A stretch of 9,875 nt of DNA from Amylibacter sp. (GTDB lineage: Bacteria; Pseudomonadota; Alphaproteobacteria; Rhodobacterales; Rhodobacteraceae): contig JALWOO010000854.1 in assembly GCA_027083485.1 (NCBI GenBank), positions 1 through 9,875 on the forward strand. The letters are read 5' to 3'. The translations under genes and the position numbers were made by a program. Each line of letters opens with the position of its first letter. Positions within the stretch are counted from its first letter, which is position 1. A model generated the notes under the pieces. That model searched no databases. It was not told the DNA's origin and saw only the letters and a program-made list of their open reading frames with translations. This document shows, in pieces, positions 1 through 6,574 of this stretch.

Positions 1-1118
1 TCGCTATGGCGCTGGCCAACCAGCCCGATTTGCTGATTGCGGATGAACCGACCACGGCGCTCGATGTGACCATTCAGGCGCAGATCCTCGATTTGCTGGC
101 GGATATTCAGCGACAGGAAGGCATGGGGATGCTGTTCATTACCCACGACCTGAAAATCGTGCGCCGGATTGCGGATCGGGTGTGTGTGATGCAGCATGGC
201 GTTATTGTCGAGGAAGGTCCAACCGCCGGGATTTTTGCCAACCCGCAACACCCCTATACCCGCACCCTGTTGGCGGCCGAACCCAAGGGCACCCCTGATC
301 CGGTGCCTGATGGTGCCGAGGAAATCGCCTCGACCGAAAACCTGCGCGTCTGGTTTCCGATCAAAAAGGGCTTCATGCGCAAAACGGTTGGCCATATCAA
401 GGCGGTCAATGCCGCCACATTTTGCGTGCGCGAAGGGGAAACCCTTGGCATTGTCGGCGAAAGCGGCTCCGGCAAAACCACGCTGGCGCTGGCAATGATG
501 CGGCTGATTTCTTCCGAAGGGCCGGTGATTTTTCTGGGCCGCAATATTCAGGGCCTGAAGAACAAGGAACTGCAACCGCTGCGCCGCGATATCCAGATGG
601 TGTTTCAGGACCCCTATGGATCGCTCAGCCCACGCATGACGGTTGAGCAGATCATCGCAGAAGGGTTGGGCGTGCATGGTCTCGAACCCGGTGCCTCCCC
701 GCGCGAAAGGGTGCATGACATCATGCAGGAGGTGGGGCTGGATCCGGCCACGGCGGACCGATACCCGCATGAATTCTCCGGTGGCCAGCGCCAACGCATT
801 GCCATTGCGCGGGCGATGATCCTGAAGCCGCGGCTTGTTATGCTGGACGAGCCAACCTCGGCACTGGATATGACGGTGCAGGTGCAGATTGTGAATTTGC
901 TGCGGGATTTGCAGAAAAAATACCGGCTGGCCTATCTGTTTATCAGCCATGATCTGGCCGTCGTGCGCGCGCTGAGCCATAAAGTTCTGGTTATGAAACA
1001 AGGCGATGTGGTTGAATCCGGCGAATCTGCCCAGGTTTTTGACGCCCCGAAAACCGAATACACACGCGCGTTGATGGATGCCGCTTTCGGGATCGGCAAA
1101 GCGGCTGACCGGTTCTGA
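1..1118 (+). CDS. yejF: Fused dual-domain ABC transporter ATP-binding protein, YejF-like (5' partial)
   Basis: Cytoplasmic ATPase that powers an oligopeptide/microcin-C-type ABC importer; two nucleotide-binding domains are fused in one chain. The gene is cut by the left edge: the reading frame is open to base 3, and the ATG at 6 lies just before a Walker B motif, so it is not the true start. Counting from that ATG, the end of domain 1 shows Walker B LLIADEP (9-15), H-loop His47 and an oligopeptide-type C-terminal motif (NPQHPYTR, 79-86). Domain 2 is complete: Walker A GESGSGKTT (151-159), Q-loop Gln201, signature FSGGQRQ (257-263), Walker B LVMLDEP (277-283), His315, and a second, degenerate C-terminal motif near 346-356. 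The linker stretch VWFPIKKGF and SSEGPVIFLG match my recollection of alphaproteobacterial YejF rather than separate DppD/DppF. The permease and binding-protein partners are presumably upstream, outside the window. The ABC family is certain; the YejF assignment is likely but unproven without the rest of the gene. Confidence 0.9.
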   Translation, partial: AMALANQPDLLIADEPTTALDVTIQAQILDLLADIQRQEGMGMLFITHDLKIVRRIADRVCVMQHGVIVEEGPTAGIFANPQHPYTRTLLAAEPKGTPDPVPDGAEEIASTENLRVWFPIKKGFMRKTVGHIKAVNAATFCVREGETLGIVGESGSGKTTLALAMMRLISSEGPVIFLGRNIQGLKNKELQPLRRDIQMVFQDPYGSLSPRMTVEQIIAEGLGVHGLEPGASPRERVHDIMQEVGLDPATADRYPHEFSGGQRQRIAIARAMILKPRLVMLDEPTSALDMTVQVQIVNLLRDLQKKYRLAYLFISHDLAVVRALSHKVLVMKQGDVVESGESAQVFDAPKTEYTRALMDAAFGIGKAADRF

Positions 1119-1146
1119 TTTTCCGGAATAGATAGAATTTTATTTA

Positions 1147-1169
1147 TTTCCCTGTTGGAGCGGGGGAAA
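1147..1169. other. Weak inverted repeat after the ABC ATPase gene
   Basis: TTTCCC at 1147-1152 can pair with GGGAAA at 1164-1169 around an 11-base loop. No clean T-run follows on the + strand (GCTTTGTC), so it is a poor intrinsic terminator. It is the only hairpin candidate I see in the 135-base gap at 1119-1253, where transcription of the ABC gene might end and that of the binding-protein gene begin. I could not pick out a convincing -35/-10 promoter there. Confidence 0.2.
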
Positions 1170-1172
1170 GCT

Positions 1173-1210
1173 TTGTCGAATCTTAAACCTTCTCGTGGAT
1201 GGTTGTCGAA
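1173..1210. repeat. Direct repeat TTGTCGAA, two copies 30 bases apart
   Basis: TTGTCGAA occurs at 1173-1180 and again at 1203-1210, both in the gap upstream of the binding-protein gene. The 30-base spacing is close to three helical turns, which would suit a DNA-binding regulator on one face. Two copies of an 8-mer in a gap this size could also be chance. Confidence 0.25.
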
Positions 1211-1225
1211 ATTGTGAAAACCTGC

Positions 1226-1241
1226 ATTGGCAGATTGGCAA
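1226..1241. repeat. Tandem 8-base repeat ATTGGCAG/ATTGGCAA
   Basis: ATTGGCAG (1226-1233) is followed at once by ATTGGCAA (1234-1241), just upstream of the Shine-Dalgarno site of the binding-protein gene. The position would allow an operator or a translational role, but nothing else supports one. It may be a chance duplication. Confidence 0.3.
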
Positions 1242-1253
1242 ACGGAGACAGCT

Positions 1254-2132
1254 ATGAGGCAGTTATTGAAGAAAATGCGCAATGTTGCGCTGGTTAGGAC
1301 GGCATTTGTTCTGGCGCTGGTTTTTATGGCGTTTGCAACGCCTGCCGTATCGGAAATCCGTTTGATTTTCGGGACTTATGCGGCGGATAAGCCCTCCAAA
1401 ACTGTGCGGAAATTCAAACCTTTCCTAACCTATCTCGCCGATGCCATGTCCGAAAGGTTGGGCGAGCAGGTCAGGATTTCGATGCAGATATCGCAGGACT
1501 ATGAAAAAGGAATCGATGCGCTGGTGCAAGGGGATGTCGATTTCGCGCGTTTTGGCCCCGCGTCCTATGTCACTGCCAAGGATCGGGAACCCGGTATCGA
1601 AATACTTGTTATGGAAAGCAAAAACGGGTCCAAAACATTTCAGGGTGTTATTGTGGTGCCAAAGGACAGCTCTGTAAAATCTCTGGCGGATTTGCGAAAT
1701 GGCCGCTTTGCTTTTGGCTCGAAGCTCTCGACGATCGGCCGGTTTTTGGCGCAACAGGAACTGGTAAAAGCCGGCATTCATGCCAAAGATCTCAAGGCGT
1801 TTTCCTATCTGGGCCGACATGACCGTGTGGGGGCGGCTGTCGGAAAAGGGGATTATGATGCAGGGGCGCTGAAATCAAACACATTCAAGGCTTTGCTGAA
1901 GAAGAATGTTCCGATCCGAAAGCTGTTGAGTATTGACAATGTAACCAAACCCTGGCTGGTGCGGGCAGAACTGGACCCGGTCATTGTTGCAACAATGCGG
2001 GAAATTATGCTTGAAACAACGGATGCTGAAATCCTTAAGCCGATCAGCAAATCGGGCTTTTTGGAGGGGTCGGATTCCGATTACGTGCCGATTCGCGAAG
2101 CAATGATCAAAAGCCGCGAATTCGGCGGCTAA
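1254..2132 (+). CDS. PhnD-like periplasmic solute-binding protein
   Basis: Secreted 292-residue protein of the phosphate/phosphite/phosphonate (PhnD) binding-protein family. I chose the ATG at 1254 because GGAG at 1244-1247 lies six bases ahead and because it gives a standard signal peptide: basic MRQLLKKMRN, hydrophobic core at about 11-29, probable cleavage after AVS (31-33). A TTG at 1227 is in frame but lacks a good ribosome site. Family features in the mature part are the opening FGTYAADKP (39-47), the central DVDFARFGPASYV (94-106), the VIVVPKDSSVKSLADL stretch (132-147) and a C-terminal SDSDYVPIREA (273-283). Length fits the family. No phn/ptx permease or ATPase gene adjoins it; the next gene is a hybrid histidine kinase in the same orientation. 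I infer that it may serve as a ligand-capturing co-sensor for that kinase. An orphan uptake binding protein is the alternative. The ligand cannot be told from sequence, and the family name does not prove phosphonate binding. Confidence 0.85.
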   Translation: MRQLLKKMRNVALVRTAFVLALVFMAFATPAVSEIRLIFGTYAADKPSKTVRKFKPFLTYLADAMSERLGEQVRISMQISQDYEKGIDALVQGDVDFARFGPASYVTAKDREPGIEILVMESKNGSKTFQGVIVVPKDSSVKSLADLRNGRFAFGSKLSTIGRFLAQQELVKAGIHAKDLKAFSYLGRHDRVGAAVGKGDYDAGALKSNTFKALLKKNVPIRKLLSIDNVTKPWLVRAELDPVIVATMREIMLETTDAEILKPISKSGFLEGSDSDYVPIREAMIKSREFGG

Positions 2133-2141
2133 ACCTTCGGC

Positions 2142-2177
2142 CCTGGTTGGCGGGGTGTGTCACCGCCAACCACCAGG
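2142..2177 (+). promoter_or_regulatory. Strong hairpin ahead of the kinase gene, partly covering its upstream Shine-Dalgarno site
   Basis: GGTTGGCGG (2145-2153) is perfectly complementary to CCGCCAACC (2163-2171) across a 9-base loop. The flanks CCTGG (2142-2146) and CCAGG (2173-2177) offer an alternative extended pairing with a small bulge. In that form the first half of the AGGAGG at 2175-2180 is buried. There is no T-run after it, so it is not a standard intrinsic terminator. It could stabilise the binding-protein mRNA, lower downstream translation, or act in differential expression of the two genes. A shorter inverted repeat, AGCCGC/GCGGCT at 2112-2130, lies just upstream over the end of the preceding gene. 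Confidence 0.5.
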
Positions 2178-2185
2178 AGGATGTA

Positions 2186-2239
2186 TTGGTCCTTTGGAAC
2201 CGGATTTGTTCCCCAAAACGCTCTACAGAAAGATTATAG
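2186..2239 (+). CDS. Possible 17-residue leader peptide coupled to the kinase gene
   Basis: A consensus AGGAGG at 2175-2180 is followed, five bases later, by TTG at 2186. This opens a 17-codon frame (MVLWNRICSPKRSTERL) ending in TAG at 2237-2239. The kinase ATG begins at the very next base, 2240, in the same frame. The kinase start has only a weak purine stretch (AGAAAG, 2227-2232) of its own, so translational coupling from this small ORF would explain how it is initiated. No amino-acid run typical of an attenuation leader is present. The ORF may instead be fortuitous; there is no independent evidence that it is translated. Confidence 0.35.
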   Translation: MVLWNRICSPKRSTERL

Positions 2240-4528
2240 ATGCGCTTGTCCACTCAGATTGCCCTTTCAATGATTATTGCCGCCTGCATGGTAGGATTGT
2301 TAGCAGGGGAGGCCGTGCGATATTTCGAGACCTCCCGTTTACATAAAACGCTTGAAGAACGGGCAAATCTGACGATCAGTTTGTTAAACGGGCTGATGAT
2401 GGAAGACATCATTATCGAAGATGTGCCGATGATTGAATCTTCATTAAGGGAGGCTGTCATTCGTAACCCCGCACTGGAGGGGATCACTGTTTATAATGAA
2501 AGTGGTGAGAGGATAGCCCAGTATCCGGAAGATTTCAAACCGGATGAAAACACGTGGGAATTCAGTCAGAATGTCGAACTGGAGGGAGAGGTTTTCGGGA
2601 AAATTTCGGTGCACTGGTCAACAAAGCAAGGCGAAATACAAATTCAAAATAATGTTGCACAGGCCCGAATTTATGCGGCTGCAGCCTTGGCTGTGCTGAC
2701 AGGTCTATTTTTGTTTTTGACATATAAACTTGTGTTATATCCGCTTTCCGTGGTGCACTCGCGCATGGCGGCAACCCTTAGCGGTGATCCCTGGTCGGAT
2801 TTGAAGCTGCCCAAATTGGCTTCTAAAGAGTTCTTGTCACTTTCAGCCTCGGTCACCACACTTGACAATATTCTGATCGAACGCACGGAACGGGAGGAAG
2901 CCTTGCAGATCGCCCGAAAAAATGCAGATGCCGCCAGCAAGTCAAAATCCGAGTTTTTAGCGAATATGAGTCATGAAATCCGAACGCCAATGAATGGTGT
3001 GATCGGCATGGCAGAATTGATGCTGGAGACTGATCTTGACCGTGATCAGCGGCTCTACACCGAGACAATTGCAAAATCCGGTGCTGCATTGTTGACTATT
3101 ATCAACGATATTCTGGATTTCTCCAAAATCGAAGCAGGCAAGATGACATTTGAGCAAGCGCCTTTTTGTCTGCAGCGTGCCCTGGAGGACATCGTTACAC
3201 TCGTCGCCTCTAAAGCCAGCCAAAACAATGTTGAGGTCAGCCTGCGGTATGATCCAGAGCTGGCGACAGTCTTTGTTGGTGATGCAGGCAGAGTACGGCA
3301 GGTTGTCACAAATATTATCGGAAATGCCGTTAAATTTACGCAAGATGGCCAGGTCATTGTTCAAGCACGCGGTGTTGATGTGGGCAACAAAACTGACCTT
3401 TGTATATCTATTTCGGATACAGGGCTTGGCATTCCGGAAGATAATCTGAAAACGATATTCCAGGAGTTTGAACAAGTTGATGGGGCCGCCAATCGCAAGT
3501 TTGAAGGGACGGGCCTTGGATTGGCAATTTCCACAAGACTTGTCCGAATGATGGGAGGCCGCATAGAAGTGGAGTCAAAGGTCGGGGAAGGGTCTACTTT
3601 CTCTATCTATTTAAGCTTGGAACGAAGCAATACCCAATTGGCCTCAGTGATTGATGTGGAGGCCGACCTTCGTGGGGTGTCTGTGTTGGTCGTTGATGAT
3701 CTTGAAATCAATCGCGTTATTTTGAGCGAACAGCTTCGAAATTGGGGGGCTATTCCCACTACTGCGGATTGTGCATTGCGAGCGTTGGAAATTCTTAAAG
3801 AAGCTGCTGCGAATAATCAAATGTTTGATCTGATTATCGTAGATTTCCAGATGCCGGATGTAGATGGCTTTGAGCTCGCTAGAAGGATTCGCCAAAAACA
3901 GGGCATGGTGGGTACACCTATGATTCTATTATCTTCGGTTGAACAAACGGCAGAGGTCAGGACACAAAAAGAGTTCGGATTTTCTGAAGTGCTTATGAAG
4001 CCCGCGCGTTCCGTCGTCTTGAAATCGGCAATAGCAACAGCGCTGAACTTGGAGAAATCAGACGAGAAGAAGAAAAAACCGGGTGCTGTAGATGGAAAAT
4101 CAGTCCTTGAACACCTGAATGGTTTGCGCCTTCTGGTAGCTGAAGACAATAAAACCAACCAGCTTGTTGTTAAAACAATGCTGAAAAAGCTTCAGCTCGA
4201 TATGGAAATTGCAGAAAATGGTATAGTCGTCCGCGATAAATATACGTTGTACCAGCCGAATGTTATTTTGATGGATATGTCGATGCCGAAAATGGATGGA
4301 CTGGAGGCAACCCGGGAAATCCGCCGTATCGAGGCAGAGTTGAACATACCTCGATGTCCGATAATCGCGCTGACCGCCAATGCCATGAAGGGGGACCGGG
4401 AACAATGTTTGCGTGCGGGCATGGATGACTACCTTTCAAAGCCGATTGTCAAAGCGAAACTGATCTCTCATTTGTTAAAGTGGTATAAAAAGCCGGCGGT
4501 AAAAGAAGCCCTTGTTGCTTCCGAGTAG
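2240..4528 (+). CDS. Membrane hybrid histidine kinase with two receiver domains
   Basis: Inner-membrane sensor kinase of 762 residues. Order of parts: transmembrane segment at about 6-23; periplasmic sensing region at about 25-143, with no family I recognise; second transmembrane segment at about 145-167; a HAMP-like linker and coiled coil to about 235; HisKA domain with phospho-acceptor His245 in SHEIRTPMNG; and HATPase domain with N-box Asn358/Asn362, DTGLGIPE (393-400) and GTGLGL (423-428). Receiver 1 (about 480-600) has Asp486/Asp487, phospho-site Asp535, Ser565 and Lys587. Receiver 2 (about 628-748) has Glu635/Asp636, Asp679, Thr712 and Lys734. Both receiver pockets look intact. There is no HPt or DNA-binding domain, so phosphate must pass to an HPt protein elsewhere. 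The binding-protein gene 107 bases upstream is the likely co-sensor. The stretch looks AT-richer at third codon positions than the transport genes to its right. Kinase class is certain; the signal and target are unknown. Confidence 0.96.
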   Translation: MRLSTQIALSMIIAACMVGLLAGEAVRYFETSRLHKTLEERANLTISLLNGLMMEDIIIEDVPMIESSLREAVIRNPALEGITVYNESGERIAQYPEDFKPDENTWEFSQNVELEGEVFGKISVHWSTKQGEIQIQNNVAQARIYAAAALAVLTGLFLFLTYKLVLYPLSVVHSRMAATLSGDPWSDLKLPKLASKEFLSLSASVTTLDNILIERTEREEALQIARKNADAASKSKSEFLANMSHEIRTPMNGVIGMAELMLETDLDRDQRLYTETIAKSGAALLTIINDILDFSKIEAGKMTFEQAPFCLQRALEDIVTLVASKASQNNVEVSLRYDPELATVFVGDAGRVRQVVTNIIGNAVKFTQDGQVIVQARGVDVGNKTDLCISISDTGLGIPEDNLKTIFQEFEQVDGAANRKFEGTGLGLAISTRLVRMMGGRIEVESKVGEGSTFSIYLSLERSNTQLASVIDVEADLRGVSVLVVDDLEINRVILSEQLRNWGAIPTTADCALRALEILKEAAANNQMFDLIIVDFQMPDVDGFELARRIRQKQGMVGTPMILLSSVEQTAEVRTQKEFGFSEVLMKPARSVVLKSAIATALNLEKSDEKKKKPGAVDGKSVLEHLNGLRLLVAEDNKTNQLVVKTMLKKLQLDMEIAENGIVVRDKYTLYQPNVILMDMSMPKMDGLEATREIRRIEAELNIPRCPIIALTANAMKGDREQCLRAGMDDYLSKPIVKAKLISHLLKWYKKPAVKEALVASE

Positions 4529-4620
4529 GCATTAAGCTGGCGTGATTGATGGAAAATCTCTCAATAAATTTAAGAAGGAATGTTTGAGAATAGCCTCATT
4601 TACTCGGCACCATTTTGACC

Positions 4621-4640
4621 CGCCCCTGTTTTGTGGGGCG
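4621..4640. terminator. Inverted repeat in the convergent gap, possible bidirectional terminator
   Basis: CGCCCC (4621-4626) pairs with GGGGCG (4635-4640) around the loop TGTTTTGT. It lies between the ends of the convergent kinase and dctM genes, where a shared terminator is expected. Neither strand has a proper T-run after the stem (AGTGGATTCT on +, GGTCAAAATG on -), so it is not canonical. The rest of the 143-base gap at 4529-4671 shows no supported gene. Confidence 0.4.
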
Positions 4641-4671
4641 AGTGGATTCTATTCTGGCGTGGGGATTGTTG

Positions 4672-5985
4672 CTATCGCCCTGTTGCCGTGCGCATGTTAT
4701 CGGGCAGGTAGGTTGCTAGTTCCGGAAAGGCGATCATGATAAACACCATGACCACCATAATCGCAAACAGCGGCAGGGCGGTTTTGGCAATATAGCCCAT
4801 TTCATGCTTGGTAATGCCCTGCATCACAAACAGGTTGAATCCGATCGGTGGTGTAATTTGGGCCATTTCAACGACCACAACGATGAAAATACCGAACCAG
4901 ATCAGATCAATACCGGCCTGCTCCACCATCGGCTGCACGATTGCCATGGTCAGCACTACGGAGGAGATCCCGTCCAGAAACATACCGAGGATGATGTAGA
5001 ATACCATCAATGCCATCAGCAGGGCAAACTTGGATAGGTGAAGGGAATCAATGAATTCTGCCAAAGCGCGCGGCAAGCCGGTAAAACCCATGGCCAGTGT
5101 GAGTGCCGTTGCCCCCATCAGGATCAACGCAATCATGGCGCTGGTGCGGGTTGCGCCCAGCAGGCTGTCGATAAAGGTTGCCCAGGAGAGCGAGCCTTGC
5201 ACTGCGGCCAGCACCAAGGCCCCGACAACGCCAATGGCGGCGGCTTCGGTGGCTGTGGCGTAACCGGCATACATAGAGCCGATGACCACAAGGATCAGCA
5301 GAATAATCGGAATCAGAAACCGCGATTCTGCCAGCTTTTCGCGGAATGTCATTTCATCGGCAATTTTTGGAACTTCGGAACGGCGCAGGAACGACCAGCC
5401 GACCACATAGGCCATAAACAAGGACGCCAGCAAAATGCCGGGAATAACGCCGGCCATGAACAGCTTGGAAATGGATTGCTCGACCGAGACGCCATAGACA
5501 ATCAGCGTCAGCGACGGCGGGATCATCAGGCCGAGCGTGGCAGCACCGGTCAGGGTGCCAATAATCATATATTCGGGATAGCCGCGTTTGCGCAGCTCCG
5601 GGATCGACATTTTTCCAACCGTGGACAGGGTGGCGGCAGAGGATCCGGAAACGGCGGCAAAAATTGTGCAGCCGACGATGTTGATATGCACCAACCCGCC
5701 GGGTAATTTTGCCATCCAGGGGGCCAATCCGCGAAACATATCCGACGATAACCGGCTTCGGTACAGGATTTCTCCCATCCAGATAAACAGGGGCAGGGCG
5801 GTCAAGGTCCAGCTGGACGAGGAAGTCCAGATGCGGGTCAGCATGGCATCCCCTGCTGGTCGGCTGGTGAACATTTCAAGGCCCAGATAGGCCACGCCAA
5901 ACAGCGCGATACCGACCCAAACGCCGGTGCCCAGCATGAAAAACAGGGCGAACATGAACAGGGAAACGAGGTATATTTCTTGCAT
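4672..5985 (-). CDS. dctM: TRAP transporter large permease subunit (DctM family)
   Basis: Large integral-membrane subunit of a tripartite ATP-independent periplasmic transporter, the channel that uses an ion gradient (usually Na+) to import the solute delivered by DctP. The 437 residues match the usual length of the family, and hydrophobic segments run through most of the chain. Diagnostic stretches are FAAVSGSSAAT (109-119) with the following IPELRKRGY, LMIPPSLTLIVYG (153-165), an MFLDGISSVVLTMAIVQP stretch, and ITPPIGFNLFVMQGI near the C-terminus. The start at 5985 is preceded by GGAG (5993-5996, read on the - strand) inside the end of dctQ, and only four bases separate the dctQ stop from this ATG, so the two are translated together. 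It is the last gene of the operon and faces the kinase gene. Family assignment is very secure; the symbol is the generic family one and does not imply C4-dicarboxylates as substrate. Confidence 0.96.
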   Translation of the reverse strand: MQEIYLVSLFMFALFFMLGTGVWVGIALFGVAYLGLEMFTSRPAGDAMLTRIWTSSSSWTLTALPLFIWMGEILYRSRLSSDMFRGLAPWMAKLPGGLVHINIVGCTIFAAVSGSSAATLSTVGKMSIPELRKRGYPEYMIIGTLTGAATLGLMIPPSLTLIVYGVSVEQSISKLFMAGVIPGILLASLFMAYVVGWSFLRRSEVPKIADEMTFREKLAESRFLIPIILLILVVIGSMYAGYATATEAAAIGVVGALVLAAVQGSLSWATFIDSLLGATRTSAMIALILMGATALTLAMGFTGLPRALAEFIDSLHLSKFALLMALMVFYIILGMFLDGISSVVLTMAIVQPMVEQAGIDLIWFGIFIVVVVEMAQITPPIGFNLFVMQGITKHEMGYIAKTALPLFAIMVVMVFIMIAFPELATYLPDNMRTATGR

Positions 5986-5989
5986 TTAC

Positions 5990-6526
5990 CTACTCCGCAT
6001 GGGCGCTGAGCGCGTCTTCTTTGATGTTGTGATCTCCGGTCAGAAGCAGGCTCACCAGATGATCAATAAAGGAAATTGCCAAAATCACCGTGCCGACACA
6101 CATGGCAATTTGCGGAATCCAGATCGGTGTTGCGTCCTGTCCCTGACTGATGTCGTGCCATTTCAGGGACGCATTGGTCATCTTGATGGCGTGATAGGCA
6201 AAAAATACGGATAGATAGCTGGCCACCCCGAAACACCAGATTTCCCCCCAACGACGAAACCGGCCCAACACGCCGAGCAGCAGGCTCACGCGGATATGCG
6301 CGCCTTTGTTCAGGGCATAGGGCAGCGCCAGAAACGAGGCCGCCGCCATGCAATATCCGGTGTAATCCGGCGCGCCTGTAATTACGGAACCGGTCCAGCG
6401 GGCCAGCATTTGCGACAGGATCAGCACCAATATGGCGATCAGGAAAAACGAGGCCGTAACGCCCGAGGCCAGATACAGCCCGTCCAGAATTTTGCGGATT
6501 TTTTGGCCCAATGGCTTACCCCCCAT
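5990..6526 (-). CDS. dctQ: TRAP transporter small permease subunit (DctQ family)
   Basis: Small membrane subunit of the TRAP transporter, which pairs with DctM and helps dock the loaded binding protein. The 178 residues form four hydrophobic segments, at about 18-40, 54-71, 95-113 and 136-160. Family landmarks are LPYALNKGAHIRVSLLL (68-84) and the SQGQDATPIWIPQ stretch (127-139) before the last segment. The start is uncertain. ATG at 6524-6526 has no Shine-Dalgarno site, because the bases ahead of it are the T-rich tail of a terminator hairpin. A TTG five codons further in (6509-6511) has GGGGGT six bases before it and would give 173 residues with the same fold. Position between dctP and dctM, with a four-base gap to dctM, supports the call. 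The low overall sequence conservation normal for DctQ is no concern here. Confidence 0.93.
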   Translation of the reverse strand: MGGKPLGQKIRKILDGLYLASGVTASFFLIAILVLILSQMLARWTGSVITGAPDYTGYCMAAASFLALPYALNKGAHIRVSLLLGVLGRFRRWGEIWCFGVASYLSVFFAYHAIKMTNASLKWHDISQGQDATPIWIPQIAMCVGTVILAISFIDHLVSLLLTGDHNIKEDALSAHAE

Positions 6527-6527
6527 G

Positions 6528-6556
6528 CAAAGAAAGCCCGGCAGAGGTTGCCGGGC
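6528..6556 (-). terminator. Intrinsic terminator or attenuator between dctP and dctQ
   Basis: Read on the - strand, GCCCGGCA (6556-6549) pairs perfectly with TGCCGGGC (6543-6536) across a five-base loop and is followed at once by TTTCTTTG. An eight-base GC-rich stem with a T-rich tail is a good Rho-independent terminator, interrupted by one C. It lies 18 bases past the dctP stop and directly before dctQ. Partial read-through would give much more binding protein than membrane subunits, a common need in TRAP systems. dctQ and dctM have no other visible promoter. Confidence 0.75.
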
Positions 6557-6574
6557 CTGGTTGTGTGGTCTGTC

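Noticed and set aside
6..8. ATG at base 6 as the true start of the ABC ATPase
   Set aside because: It would remove the Walker A, Q-loop and signature motif of the first domain; the frame continues to the window edge, so the gene is simply cut.
2112..2130. Inverted repeat AGCCGC/GCGGCT as terminator of the binding-protein gene
   Set aside because: The stem is short, overlaps the stop codon and has no T-run; it is more likely a coincidence of coding sequence.
2181..2183. ATG immediately after AGGAGG as a start codon
   Set aside because: There is no spacing between the ribosome site and the ATG; the TTG five bases after AGGAGG is better placed.
2155..2346. 63-codon GTG-started frame overlapping the hairpin and kinase start
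   Set aside because: Its start lies within the hairpin loop without a ribosome site, and it overlaps the well-supported kinase N-terminus in another frame.
4542..4739. 65-codon frame starting at GTG in the convergent gap
   Set aside because: No ribosome site, contains the inverted repeat at 4621-4640, overlaps the end of dctM, and resembles nothing I know.
5038..5706. 222-codon open frame on the + strand inside dctM
   Set aside because: Very rich in Gln, Asn, His and Gly, as expected from the complement of membrane-protein codons; no ribosome site or recognisable domain.
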